From Gymnorhina tibicen (lineage: Eukaryota; Chordata; Aves; Passeriformes; Artamidae): DNA of 64,000 nt. The translations under genes and the position numbers were made by a program. Shown here piece by piece: positions 38,464-50,239 of this stretch (positions are counted from its first letter, which is position 1; every line of letters starts with the position of its first letter). The stretch covers positions 63,825 through 127,824 of the forward strand of contig VXAZ01008272.1 of the NCBI GenBank assembly GCA_013399875.1. The letters run 5' to 3'. The notes beneath the pieces were generated by a model, which saw only the letters and a program-made list of their open reading frames with translations, was not told where the DNA came from and made no database searches.

Positions 38464-40754
38464 GTTTAGTACTTCACATTTTCCCTTTTCTCTAAAGAGC
38501 AGAGTTGATTTCAACCTGAAGGAATGAGGAATGAAGTTTGCATTTTAATTCAGATCAAAGAAAATAATTAAATAATTAATAATAATGATTAATTGGAACT
38601 GGAACAACTGCTCTGTTGCTTTTGCTGGCAATTGAAAAATATCTGGTCTGGCAATTCTAAGAAATAGAGAAAAATACTATCTTTACATACAATCAGACTG
38701 TAATTTCTGAAAAGACATGTTCTAATTCTTAAAGTTTCACACTCTTTTATTCAGACTACAGAGTTAATACTTTATTCTCCAGGCAGACCTCTCAAAAGCC
38801 ATTTGATAAAAAGTTGGTGCCAAAAGACAGACAACAGTATCAGTATTATGCGTTGCTCCTGCAAGGATCTCATGAGACATTTCTGCCATTTCCTTAAGTA
38901 AGTATGTTTTCACAAGTCAGTTTTTGCAACTCTTGTTAAAGGAGCAGAATCTTAATATAAGAAAATAGATGTTGGTCTAAATAAAGAACTAGACTTGTAG
39001 TCTCACTGAAATATTGGCAAGTGACAGTCAGGGTCTCTTTAATCCCTGGCACCACGTGAAGGTAGAGGGATTCATGTTCTGTCGCTAACAGGTAATTTAT
39101 TATGTTGGTCAGATCTTTCAGATTTAGGACATTTGACTGGTTTCCATCCTCCAGTGATCAGTAGTTCAGTTTAATAACCAGTTCCCATTAGCAGTATCTC
39201 TGATAGTCTTCTTTCCTACCTTGAGAGCCAAAGCCTGTTTCTATTATGCTGTACTTGGATCCATTTCAGGTTTCATCATCCTCCTGAACATTTCTGTCCA
39301 TATATGTGAGTTCTTTGCATCCAGAATAGCTTATTCGGCACAGACAAACAGAGGGACTGTCAGTCTTTTTAGTGAACACCTTGTGAATCATGCAGCTGGC
39401 AGAGAAAGGGGATTGAATTTACTATATTCACTGGATTTGATACAATGGTAATAAACTTCTTGTCTCTTTTGTATCAAAAGTGACTGTGTATCTCTTTGGC
39501 TAACGGACTTGCTGGTGCTTGCAAAAAAAACCCCCTTATCATAATGAATGTACGCAAGACTCTTAAATTCTGATTTACTTTTCCCCTTTCTACTTCTGGC
39601 TCAGTCTCCATTTTTGTACATAGCTTGACTTTGCATGGCTCCTACTTGTACTTCCCCATTTCCCTGTCCCCTAATTTCTTTCTGAAGTGAGCTGCTCATA
39701 CCTAGGAATGTATTCAAAGTGTCCCTTTGAGTCAATATACTAAATCTTTACATTCCAAGCAGTCTTCCTTCTGAGTGATCCACCTTGTCACATAAGGAAC
39801 ATTCCTGATGTTTTTTCACACATCCTGCCAGCCTGTGTGCACTCGCCGAGCTGCTCTGGGGATTCTCCGGCAGCAGTTTCCTTGGCTTTGTGGCGCAGAG
39901 TGTGAATCCCTGCTTGGACTACAGGCATTTGTTTTCCTGTTCGTTAGCGGCAGTGACCACAAACCAGCCTGTCCAAAAGGGTGTCAGTTAACATGTTCAG
40001 CAACCCCTTTTGAAGCTTGAGGCAAACTGTGAAATAATTTCTTCCCCTGTTGGCATCTTTTGTGAAACTAGAATTTCTAGCATTCACCAGATGCTCTGGA
40101 GCAAGTGTTATTTGAAGAAGCTTATAGGATCTGTTCCTGTGTTTTTCTTTGTGGTCTGTCTGCCTGTGTCAGGCTCCAGAAAACAGTGAAAACATTCAGT
40201 CTCCCATGACATTGAGTAGAGAGAATATGGGCTAATCCTGCAACACAGCCTTCAGAGAGCTTTGTGCAGGAACTCCAGGTTCTGCTCAAAACAAACATAC
40301 CTTCTGGAGGGTTTCTGCCCAAGTATTTTCTATGGAGGCCAAAAGCACTTACAGATCCTTCAGGAGCTGTTCCATTGCACCTAGTTGGAAATTTCCTTGC
40401 TTTCTTCTGGCAATTTGAACTAACATGTTAAATGCACATCCCTCTCTGTCAAACTTTCATGTTTTTCAAGTCTGTTGTCTTCCATCTGGGAGCCACCTTT
40501 GTCCCTTATGTTAGGCTCTGAAAGGCGGTGAAAGTTAAGCAGCCGCCAGTGGATGGCTGCCCAGTCTCCTCTGCTGGCTGGTGGGATCAGAACTTGCTGT
40601 CCTTCCCCTCCACTCTTACGCCTGGAATGTAAACATACCTCACAAAAACAGAGGAATAAACCAGCTGCTATTCACTCTTTTAACCATCTATTGAGCAACA
40701 GACCATGCCATGTTTATAAGGCAGACTGCTGAAATGGAAAATCAGGCTGGAGAG
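38464..40754. other. Gene-free stretch
   Basis: No recognised gene, RNA or element. An AT-rich patch lies near 38550-38600. Confidence 0.45.
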
Positions 40755-42060
40755 GTGTCCTCAAGAGGCCATCCTGTCTCAAAGTAGGATCAATGATACC
40801 TATTTAATTCCTGATTAATACATCTCTAACTTGTTCTTTAAAAAAGCTTCATTGATGAAAAGTCTTCTACCCACACAGAATATGTATTCCAGTGCTTCCC
40901 TATGTGCCCCCCTTCTGTTGGCATGTCCTACCCAGGAACTCATCTACCATTTCCTTCATTGCAATTAAAACCCATTATTATTCAAGTGTACTACTGTACA
41001 AAGAAGAGATTATTCCCTTTGTGTCTCTGCTGTCCACATATACCTGAAGTTCGCTATCTTTTCTCCACTTAATAACCTCAGATCAATCAGATTTCCCTTC
41101 CAGAACATGCTTACTCCTAGTATGTTAACTGGGTCTCCAGTTGGTCCTTATCTCTTGAAAGTGCAACCCCAACAGAGCTCAGCAGAGCAGAAGACATTCA
41201 ATTACGCATCATACAGTCCAACACCTTCATATACAGCTCAGTGTGTCATTTCTTTTTTCACAGTAACAGAATAGTTTTGGATCATCTTGATCAGCCTTCA
41301 TCTTCTACAGAACTCCTGTCATGGTTTTAAGGTAACCAGGACACTACCTCACCATGCTCTGTGCAGTTCATCTCTTTTGTTCACAGGTCCTTGCAATACA
41401 GTTGATGAATTCTGTTATTTTTCAGGCCATTTCTCCAATGTATTGAGGTAATTTAGAATTCTAACCCTGGCCTCTAATATACTTGCAAGGAGAACCAAGC
41501 TGACAACAAAAAATGTATCAGGATTCTGCATTGCAAGAGTTCCGCTTTTTTTCTGCTGAAGACCACCATGAAGAACAGTGGAGGCAGGGGGAGCACACCC
41601 CAGCAGCAGCAGCCAGGCGCCTTTTCCGGGCTATATGCCCCCTAGGAACTGGCTGTATAAAGCTAATAGCACATATTGTACAGCTGGGGAACCTTTCTTT
41701 TATTCCTTTAGACAAGCTATTGATGAAAATACTGAACACAAACTGCCAAGGACAAACCCCAGTGGAAGTCCTTGATGGATACTTTCACTTTGACAATGAG
41801 TCCCTAATAACTTCCCTGAGCTTTCCAGATTTTTTTACACACTCTCAATGGTAATTTCAGCTCCATGATATTTCCTCTGCTTATTTATAAGAATGTCATA
41901 TAAGAGGTTGCCAGAAGACTAACTAGAGTCCCAGTAGCTGTCTGATCTACTGTGTATCTTCCATACACGCAGTTTGCTCTACTGTCACAGAAGGAAATCA
42001 AATTGGTTTATGTGATATGTTCATAAGAAGTTCATGCTGACTGTTACTTTCAGTACTGTC
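40755..42060 (-). mobile_element. Old CR1 LINE, about 1.3 kb, decayed
   Basis: The plus strand follows the reversed CR1 coding region block by block. 'tattccagtgcttcccta' and 'attgcaattaaaacccatta' lie near 40885-40980. 'caggccatttctcc' then 'tttagaattctaaccctg' lie near 41425-41470. 'attgatgaaaatactgaaca' then 'aaccccagtggaa' lie near 41720-41770. 'aagaatgtcatat' is near 41890, and 'aaggaaatcaaattggttta' then 'ttcatgctgactgttactt' lie near 41990-42050. This order is that of older sauropsid CR1 subfamilies, so the element runs 5' to 3' from right to left. The stretch from about 41500 to 41650 fits poorly and may be an insertion or a diverged part. Frequent indels leave no usable reading frame. 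Borders are approximate. Confidence 0.82.
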
Positions 42061-45000
42061 CTGCCTTGTGCACAGCTTGACTGGCTGTTCCTGTGGATCC
42101 CTGAGATGTCAGCCAACTGCCTGGAATTCCACAATTTGTCCCTTATATGGCTGGGCAGCACATGTTTTGGTGGATCAGTTGACACTCTTGTACAGTGCAA
42201 ATAGCCAGAAATGGGGCTGCCTATCCTGCCCTATGGGATCAAGAGCAGCTGTGCCTCTTACTGCCCCACTATTGTGAAGAAGATGTGGCCAGGATCAAGG
42301 CACAAATGAGCCTCAAGTGTTTGTTTTGGTGGTTTCCTGGTTGATTTACAGGGCCTGGAGAAGTGGGTAAAAGACACGTAACTTGGTTGCATCTTAGAAC
42401 ACTTTGCCCTTCTGTCTGGGTTGGTGCAGCACTGTCACAGGCTAGAGCAGTGCTGAATCACCAGAACCCCGGGGCTCAGTGTGTCTGAGCTACAGTTTCT
42501 CTGAAGGTTACTTCCTACCTGAGCAACAGGAGCCATCAGAACAAACTACTGAAAGCAAGACATCGGAGTACGTTGCCAGGATTCACCAGTAAAAGGTGAA
42601 AAGTGGAGTCTCTGGGATCTTTCATGCTCGAGTGGAAACCAGTATCAAAGCTCTATGGGTTTTGATGAAAGCAGAGTTCAGCCCAGAGTCTTTGACATTT
42701 AAGACTTCACAGATGAAAAAGTAATGACTCCTCCTGGTTCTACACGGAACAGGTTTTCTTTTCATTCTCACAGAACAAGCTAAAAAATTACACTTGGCCT
42801 TTGGTTTCCATGCTACTATTTTGTTGCTGTTGAGGGAATGCAGCAAGAAGCAGCAAAGTATTAGTTTACATAATAATGTTTCCACATGCCTGTATTTAAT
42901 TTCAAGTTGTAAATCCAGGTACCACCAAATCCCACTCTCATGCCGGTACAGGTCCTTGTGAAACAGATACAGGGAATATTTCATTTTATAAATTGTGTAT
43001 AGAGTTCCCACCCCAGCTTCCCATTAGGAAATCTCAAAAAGATTGGAACCCTCTTGTATTTTTGTTCCTGAAAGGGAATCTGATTGATGCTTCTCAGAAG
43101 ATGTTTGATATTGACTGCATTATACAGCAACGCCTTTATTGTTGTTTTCATAGTAAACACTTGTTGCAAGTAGCCTCGTTTGAGATAGCAGTAAGGGAGA
43201 TGTAGTTTTCCAGGAACTCAGACCATAAAGGAAAGGCTTTTAAATAAAAAGGTGAGAGAGGGTGGATAAATATAGCTTGTAACTATATAACACTTCACAT
43301 ACTTTAAAGTGACAAAAGCACCAGACTTTCCAGCCGAGTCTCTTCCAGTTTGGCACTGGGCATGGCCTGATGAGGTTACACCAGTCTGGGCAGGCTGCTC
43401 TTGAGAAGACCTTTCTGCTGCCCACCTACAGACAACCTGCTTAGCCGACGTCAGCTTTAGGACTGTAGTTAAGAGTTTAAAAGACTGCAAATTACTAAGA
43501 TTTTCTTTGTTCTACATCTTGAAGCATGGTGTGACACTCTTGGCTGTTTGCTGGGTTTTTTCCTCACTTTTTTTTGCGTGTGGTTTCACTGCCAGTAAAA
43601 TGTTGGTGCAAAACTCGGAGCACTCCGAGTTTTCTGGTTGCCATTACACTGCTCACTGAGAAATATATTTATTATTGCTGTTGCAGTCTCTTTTTAAGTG
43701 ATGGAGCTGCCTTCTTCAGTCTGATCCCCTTGCTTTCTCTTGCTTGCTCTATTATTTGTAATCAACATGCATGAATGAACACCACATAGATTCTTCCAGT
43801 ACTGTAGTGGGTTTCTGCTCTCCAAGGCTGAGAAATACCAGCAAATGCTATGCTTGCTATCTTCATTTTCAGTCTGAATGCAAATTCCTTTTAATATCCC
43901 AGACAGCAGAAAAAGCCTCACAATTTCTCTTAAACCCTACTTTTTTGAAGGCAACAGAACACTGATATAATGGTGACCTACAGCAAAAGCAGCATTAAGC
44001 TGGCTGAAATGATTCGTCATAAAAACTAGTACCCTCAAATGAAGTACTGAGATACAGACTTTTATATTCACAAGTCATCATGCAAAAGTGCTCGTTTTCA
44101 AGATAATGGGCATTAAAAGTTCTTCAGTGCAACTATGGAGAATGTATTTTCCCAGCCTGTAGATATTTTTGAGACCGTAAAACTTTTTTGTTGTTGTTGT
44201 TTTAAAATGGGTTAGAAAGTGTAAATACATAAACAAATGAAGACAAATAGCCAAAACAACATTTTAAAAAAGTCAGTAAACATCATTTGGAAACCTCAAT
44301 ATTTTTGTAAGTTTCAATTATTTCTATTTTGGTGCTGATTTCAATCTTTTTACTATAATTATCTTACATTTCAAGACAACAAAAGTAAATCTGAAAAACT
44401 AGGCTTTTTCATTAAAAAAAAAAAAAAGTTGGGGATTTGATAATCTCCAAGCTTTCTTAAAAGAAATCCAAAGAAATTAAACACAGTTGTCCTGTTCCAC
44501 AAAATGTTTCCAATTTGCTGACCTGGCATTTAATTCACAAAGATTTAGCTGAAATGCTGCTGACCATTTTTCATGACTACACTGGCTGCCACTGAGTACT
44601 TGGAACATTTTAAAATCCGGCCACATATTTTATGGCCATTTCACAAGATTCCCAAAGTTAAGGTTAACATTTTAAGTCCTGTCCAAAGCATTTAGCCATG
44701 TACTTCAGTTATACACTCTTGCTCTTCCCTATGAATAGAATTTTTTCTCTGTGTGTGAAGGCAGCAAACATGAATAGGGAATTTACTGTTGAAAAGGAAC
44801 CCGTTTGAGCAGTGCAGTGAGGGCACTGAAGACCCCCGCACGGTGTCTATGGGTCTGCTGTCCTTTCCCACCTTGACAACACAGGGCAGGGTTGCTTTGT
44901 GCTGCCTGACTTCTGGATTTCTTCTGATCCTTATGAGCACATTCTCCAGTTCTCAGACCTGGGAGAAAAATTCTTTAAAATGTGCAAAACCGGAGGTTTA

Positions 45001-45629
45001 AACCCTTTAGAGTGAAGATTCTCATGCCTGCACCAGTTAATATGAGGAAAATCAGACTCTGCTGAACATTCCCAAGTCACAGGGATGGTCCTAAATGAAA
45101 CATCTTATCTTACACCTGAACTTGTACATCCATGAATTCCCAGACAGCAAGAAGTCTTTCCTAAAGACACATTTCACACTTCCTAGGATGAGGTTATCCA
45201 TGTGCTTCAGTGTGCTCCTCAGTTGATATTTCAAAGGGAGGTCAGTAGTGGTGACCTGGGTCCACCAGGAGCCTCCGTGGTGTGGGTCCCAATGGCTTGT
45301 TTCTTGAGAGTGTGGTTTGCCTTCCCCAACTTTAGCTGTGTCAGATTTGGGCATTTGGTCTCAGTAGCTCAGTCTCCTGCTGCAGTCAGTGAAGAGGTGG
45401 AAGTGCTGCAGAAGGTGATGCCTGCACTGGGACATGTGACTGAGATGAAATTTTAAATTACACTTTACATCAGATACCTACAGTTCCTTAAGTGCATCTA
45501 ATGGAGTGTGTCACTTTTGAAATAGCACTTCTGTCTCCTACCATGGCACTGAGTGATGTCTCAAGATGGGATCCTCATCCCACATTCCCTGGTGTTTAGA
45601 GCATCCCCAGGGAAGAGTCAGCTTTTCTG
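42061..45629. other. Gene-free stretch
   Basis: No supported gene. A minus-strand frame of 129 codons at 42622-43011 shows no domain and no splice context. A short A run lies at about 44414-44427. Confidence 0.45.
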
Positions 45630-45745
45630 CATGGACCAAACATGGTAAGATAAGGCTTACCCGGGCTCACACAGGAAGCCTGTGGCAGAAAAGGGCCTGC
45701 ACTCCAGTTCTTTACCAACAAACTATCTTTCTTATGCTCAAGATA
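45630..45745. repeat. Possible MIR/CORE-type SINE fragment
   Basis: The run 'gcttacccgggctcacacaggaagcctgtggcag' followed by 'gcctgcactccagttctttacca' parallels the tail of ancient amniote MIR-like SINEs ('cttgcccaaggtcacacaggaagtctgtggcagag'). It is diverged, with no terminal repeats detected. Confidence 0.45.
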
Positions 45746-47539
45746 ATGTGCCTTTACTGTAAAGAAAGAAACGTCCCTAATTTGTGGTTATTTACAGCAC
45801 TGTAAATCAGGCACATGCCACGAAGTACCAATAAAAATTGTTTAAAATCAGCCTTAAATAGCTAAACTCTCAAAAGCAGCTCATAAAATGAGACTTGGCA
45901 GTTCTTAGGTAGTTATGGTTAAATTGACAGTCCTTTTGGGAGTTAAGATAGCCAAAAGCAGTAGTAGTTAGGAGTGAAGTGATAGATGGTGAGCTTGTTG
46001 GTTGAAGAGCCTCTGTTGCACACTCCTGAGGCTTCATATGTTTGTTGGCCTTGGACTGTAAGAAGGGAGATACCAAACTTTGTCACTGAACACCAGCTTG
46101 TTGAATCATAGTGCCTATATGGCCCTAGAAACTGCAAAGCCAGAAGAACGAGTTTTGGCATGAAGGATCCTATTGTTGTCTGCATGTAACAGGAGACTTT
46201 TCAGGCAGGCAGGAAGATAGGACAATCAAGTCCAAAGCAGGCTGAAAGGGAAGTTAAGGAAATCTGGAGAAGGGACCAATACCATGAACGAAAAAAGCCC
46301 ATCCATAAAGAAACCAGATCTCAGCTCCTTTTAAAAAGTCAGGTGCACAAGTTATATTAGCTTTGAGCCAGGTCTAACTTCCGCTGCCAATAACCACTTC
46401 CACTGCCAATAACCCAAGCTGACATAACACCAACATTAAGGAGGTTTGGGGGGGTTTTTTTCTGTTGCATTAGGCATTCGTGTCTCTTTTCCACTTCTTT
46501 TTTTTTCCTCTTCATTTTTTTTTCCCCCGCAAGGTACTTGTATTTTAGCCAACTGCCTCCCTTCTTGTTAAACAAGAGGAGTTTCAAGATGGGGCCCAAA
46601 CCTTAACACTGGCTCAGCAACCCAGCACTGTGAAAGCTGTGGGTTTGGGTCTCAATTCTGCTGCTAATGAGAATCAAGCACACCCAGGCACTTGTAAATC
46701 AGCTCGTAAAACATGAACTGGCATCAAGGCTGGATTACTGTAGCCTCCTTTGCAGCGTGTCAGTGCAGGGCTCTCAGGCAATTCAGCCCTTTGCATCATG
46801 CTCCATCTCCCTTTCCTGCCCTACCTAACTAGGCTGGGCAGGGGTGTCACCAGAGCAGCCTCCAATTATCAACATCCTCCTACACACAACAGCTCAGCCA
46901 CACAAAGCTGGATTATTGTCCTTTTTGAAATACTGCACCAAAGCACAGAGAAATTTGTGGACATTATGAATAAGACATAGAACAATCAAGGACCCCAAAG
47001 CTGCACAGACATACTCACACTATACTAAGTCCAGTTCATGCTCTATGGGGGATCTTGGTATAGCAGCTCAGGCTTGATGCCAAACTTGGTTACCCAAGTT
47101 TCTGTCCACCTGGCTCAGAGTAGGCATGCAACTGCCTGCGCTTGGCCACGGAAACGTGACTTGGCCCTCGGACCTTCAGAATTGTTTCGATTTGTTAGGT
47201 TAGGATCCTGAAACCCTTTGAGGTTGTTTCTAAATCTCCAAGAATCTCACAGATTGTTCATAGTAGCACAGGAATGAGAACAGGAGGCTGTCATGCTTAA
47301 AGCTGTCACTGTGACCACTAAATTGGTGCCCACTGGACTTCAGAGCTGGTTGTGGAACACTGGAGGATCTGGTATTCTCAGTCTGTGCCAACTCCGGGCT
47401 CTATTTTCCTGCAAGTACCAGGCTCAGGTTTAAGAAAGTGTGGTCACACCAAGGACTGAATGGAAGCACATATGTGTTGAAGGTTTCATAGCAGAACATG
47501 GGGTTTCACAGCAAGAAAAGTTGGTTTGTGTGACAAAAT
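45746..47539. other. Gene-free stretch before the CR1 copy
   Basis: Apart from the short duplication at 46384-46414, I recognise nothing. A C/T-rich patch lies near 46490-46530. Confidence 0.45.
46384..46414 (+). repeat. Direct duplication of CTGCCAATAACC
   Basis: Two copies at 46384-46395 and 46403-46414, within a longer imperfect 19-bp unit (CCRCTGCCAATAACCNCTT). This looks like a small tandem duplication. Confidence 0.85.
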
Positions 47540-48274
47540 CATTGAATCTGGCCAGAACTGTGGGGGACACTAAAAAGATTTTTGCAAATATATTAATGGT
47601 AGTAGCCAGTGCAAAAACAACATTGGCCCATTATAGGATGAGGATGTTCACCTCACAAACAGGCAAGGACATGGACAAGGCAGAGGTGTTTAATGAATTC
47701 TTTGCCTCTGTCTTCAACACAGATGGTGGACCAAGGGCGTCTCAGTGCCCTGAGCTGGAGGACCCTGATTGCAAGAATTATCAATTCCCAGTCAACCCCG
47801 AAACTGTGCAGGATTTGCTTTTCCAGCTGGATCCCTACAAATCTATGGGATCTGATGGGATTCATCCAAGAATCCTTAAAGAGCTGACTGGTGTCACTGC
47901 AAAACCTCTCTTGATGATTTTTGAGCAGTCTTGGGAATCTGGAGAGGTCCCAGCTGACTGGAATCTGGTGAACATTGTCCCAGTTTTCAAGAAGAGCAAG
48001 GAGGAGGACCCCAGAAACTACAGGCCAGTCAGCCTCGCTTTAGTGCCTGATAAAGTTACGGAGATTATTCTGGGAGGTATTGAAAAACACCTGAAAGACA
48101 ATACAGTCATTTGGTCACAGCACAAAGCCTGACAGAGTTCAAGAAGTGTTTGGACACATGCTTTCGGGCACATGGCGTGATTCTTGGGAATGGTGCTGTG
48201 CAGGGATGGGACCTGGACTCGATCTTTGTGGGTCCCTTCAACTTAGCTTATTCTGTGATTCTGTGATTCTGTGA
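47540..48274 (+). mobile_element. CR1 LINE with large internal deletion
   Basis: A plus-strand frame open from 47440 to 48132 contains the N-terminal part of a CR1 reverse transcriptase. Recognisable blocks are KAEVFNEFFASVFNTDGG, KSMGSDGIHPRILKEL, LLMIFEQSWESGEVPADWN, IVPVFKKSKEEDPRNYRPVS and a weaker KHLKDNTVIWSQH. In intact CR1 the last block is followed by the rest of the reverse transcriptase with its catalytic aspartates. Here, at about 48125-48135, the sequence jumps straight to the CR1 3' tail ('gagttcaagaagtgtttggac', 'gggtcccttcaac') and ends in three ATTCTGTG-type repeats at 48251-48274. The element lacks the catalytic core and cannot be active, although the surviving frame has no stop. 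The 5' border is uncertain; the first hundred bases of the frame are not recognisably CR1. Confidence 0.9.
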
Positions 48275-49044
48275 AAGTCAAACATGATAGAAACAGCTGC
48301 ACATACTCTCATCTTCAACCCCACACAGGGCATTCACCAGCAGATACAGCCATCTTCTCCAGCCCTTAGAAGCCATGTGGGGAATACGGCCCAGGACTTC
48401 CACAAGACTGAAAGATACTGAGGCATGATGGAACCTGAAAGCCTCTGGAAGGATTCCTGAAGGAGGATCTGAGCTTGGTGGCTGCAGTCCCACTACTTGG
48501 CAGTGCCTTAGTAGGCAGGGTGAATTGTGTCCCACTGGTGTGCTCCCTGACTGGCCCTGAGTGATTCCTCATGCCAGTGATTCCTCATTCACCATTCACT
48601 GTGGTGAATTAGGGAGAGAAGGCACTTCAGAGCATCCCCCAGGGCAGCCACCAAGTTATTTCCCTGGTGCAGGGCCCCTTTTGACTAATGCAGAACAATT
48701 CCCACACTCTCTCCTGTTGCTGGGGATGACACAGGGGGTAAAAAGAAGGACTTTCTGAGATTAAGTGTACAGTGAATTTCAGAAGCTCATGATTATTTTT
48801 ATAATCAAAGCTGCTTCCTGTAATAGCATCTCACATTTGGTGTTGTTGATTCCACTGATGGATAATTTAGGTAGATAAAAACATAATTCATCAAAGCCAG
48901 GGAACATAATGAAAATCTATCTGAGTAAAGAGATAATGAAGAAACAGGTTTAAGCCCACACACCCTTTCCCACAGCCAAAGCTAAATCCATTCTTCCTTT
49001 CACAGTACAGACGTTATCAACCTCCTTCCCCATCTTCTCCTTCT
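48275..49044. other. Gene-free stretch with a small hairpin
   Basis: No gene recognised. 'gtgattcctcat' is repeated at about 48561 and 48577. The 8-bp arms ATTCACCA (48587-48594) and TGGTGAAT (48602-48609) are perfect complements around a 7-base loop. Confidence 0.5.
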
Positions 49045-49125
49045 AGCTCATAGTGCAGTGGTTACTTCACGCACCTGCGTGTGGGTATCCAAGTCTAGCT
49101 GCCATCCTTTGCCGAGCTCCAACTT
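49045..49125. repeat. Possible tRNA-derived SINE head
   Basis: 'agtgcagtggttacttcacg' followed by 'cacctgcgtgtgggtatccaagtcta' keeps the layout of a tRNA-like head (A-box-like 'agtggtta', then 'cacctg..tgtgg', then a B-box-like 'atccaagtct'). It is decayed, and no cloverleaf that would pass as a functional tRNA can be drawn. Confidence 0.38.
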
Positions 49126-50239
49126 AAAACTTAAGCCACCAAGTTATCAAATGTCCTCAAAATGGTCTATGTGTTGTCCTGGGACTTGCTCTCAGTCTCC
49201 CTAGTGCAATGCTTCACCTGGCATACATATTTATACATCAGGCCACCAGTGGAGGATATGAGGCTACAAAGTGAGAACTATAGCTCAGTTGTTTGCAGCA
49301 GTTGTGTGGTGCTAGGGCAGGAGACTGCAATCCTGAGCCCAATGTATATTCTAACTTCTGAATTGAAAATTGGAGCTCCCCTTACTCAGTGGTTTATAAG
49401 AGTCTGTGAGTGCTCAGCTCTGGCAAACGATGTGACAGGGTAGGTGGGAGCAGATTGAGTTGCTGTCTTCATGTCAGACTCGGGTACAAAGTAGGTGCCA
49501 AGTAGCTCAGTGTCATTAAGATGTGGGTGTTTTTACACATTCCCAACAGCAAAAGTCAGGCTGTACATACTCTCTCAGGAACTCACGTATCAGCTGAATA
49601 TCCAGATCTGCACTGACATGTTGGATGGCCAGAGGTGTTGCACCAGTACCCGTATATCACAGATCAGCAAGACATAAAACCTGGAAGTGCTGATTGCCCA
49701 CCAAATCCTAGCTATCACCCCTCCCATGCAAGTGGAGCAGCTTTGCTGAGGCACAAAAGTTAAGAGATCACTTGCGCTGGGCTTCTGGATGGGCTGATTG
49801 CATCTCCTCCACCAAGGTTCCACAGCCAAGCATCCACACAGAGTAATGTAGGTAAATGTAGCCTGTACTCCCAAAAAAACCTAAATGACCAAAGTCTTTC
49901 CCAACTGATGGACCTTCTCCAGTGACTCAGGTCAATGATTAGCTATGGCTTTTTCCTGCACTCCTCCAGTGTGAAGGACTTATTAGCATCATGCCATGTT
50001 GTCATTAGCAGTCATTCCTCAAACCTTGCTGCAGTCATTTTCATTGGGGATGAGCTGAACTACTTGACACAACTATGTACCACAAGGTGTATTGATCAGA
50101 CTAACTTTTCTGCTTCGTCCTTGCTTATCACATGCTTGTGTCCCAGTACGGAGAAACCCTGACAATTACAGAAAACCAGAAATGCAAATGCCTAAGGACA
50201 GATAAATGAATATTTAATTCAAACCAGCAAAATGTTGTT
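49126..50239. other. Gene-free stretch downstream of the minus-strand gene
   Basis: No exon or repeat recognised. The region lies beyond the likely 3' end of the minus-strand gene. Confidence 0.4.

Noticed and set aside
49045..49125. Functional tRNA gene
   Set aside because: The tRNA-like words are too diverged for a cloverleaf and no terminator T run follows; a decayed SINE head is a better reading.
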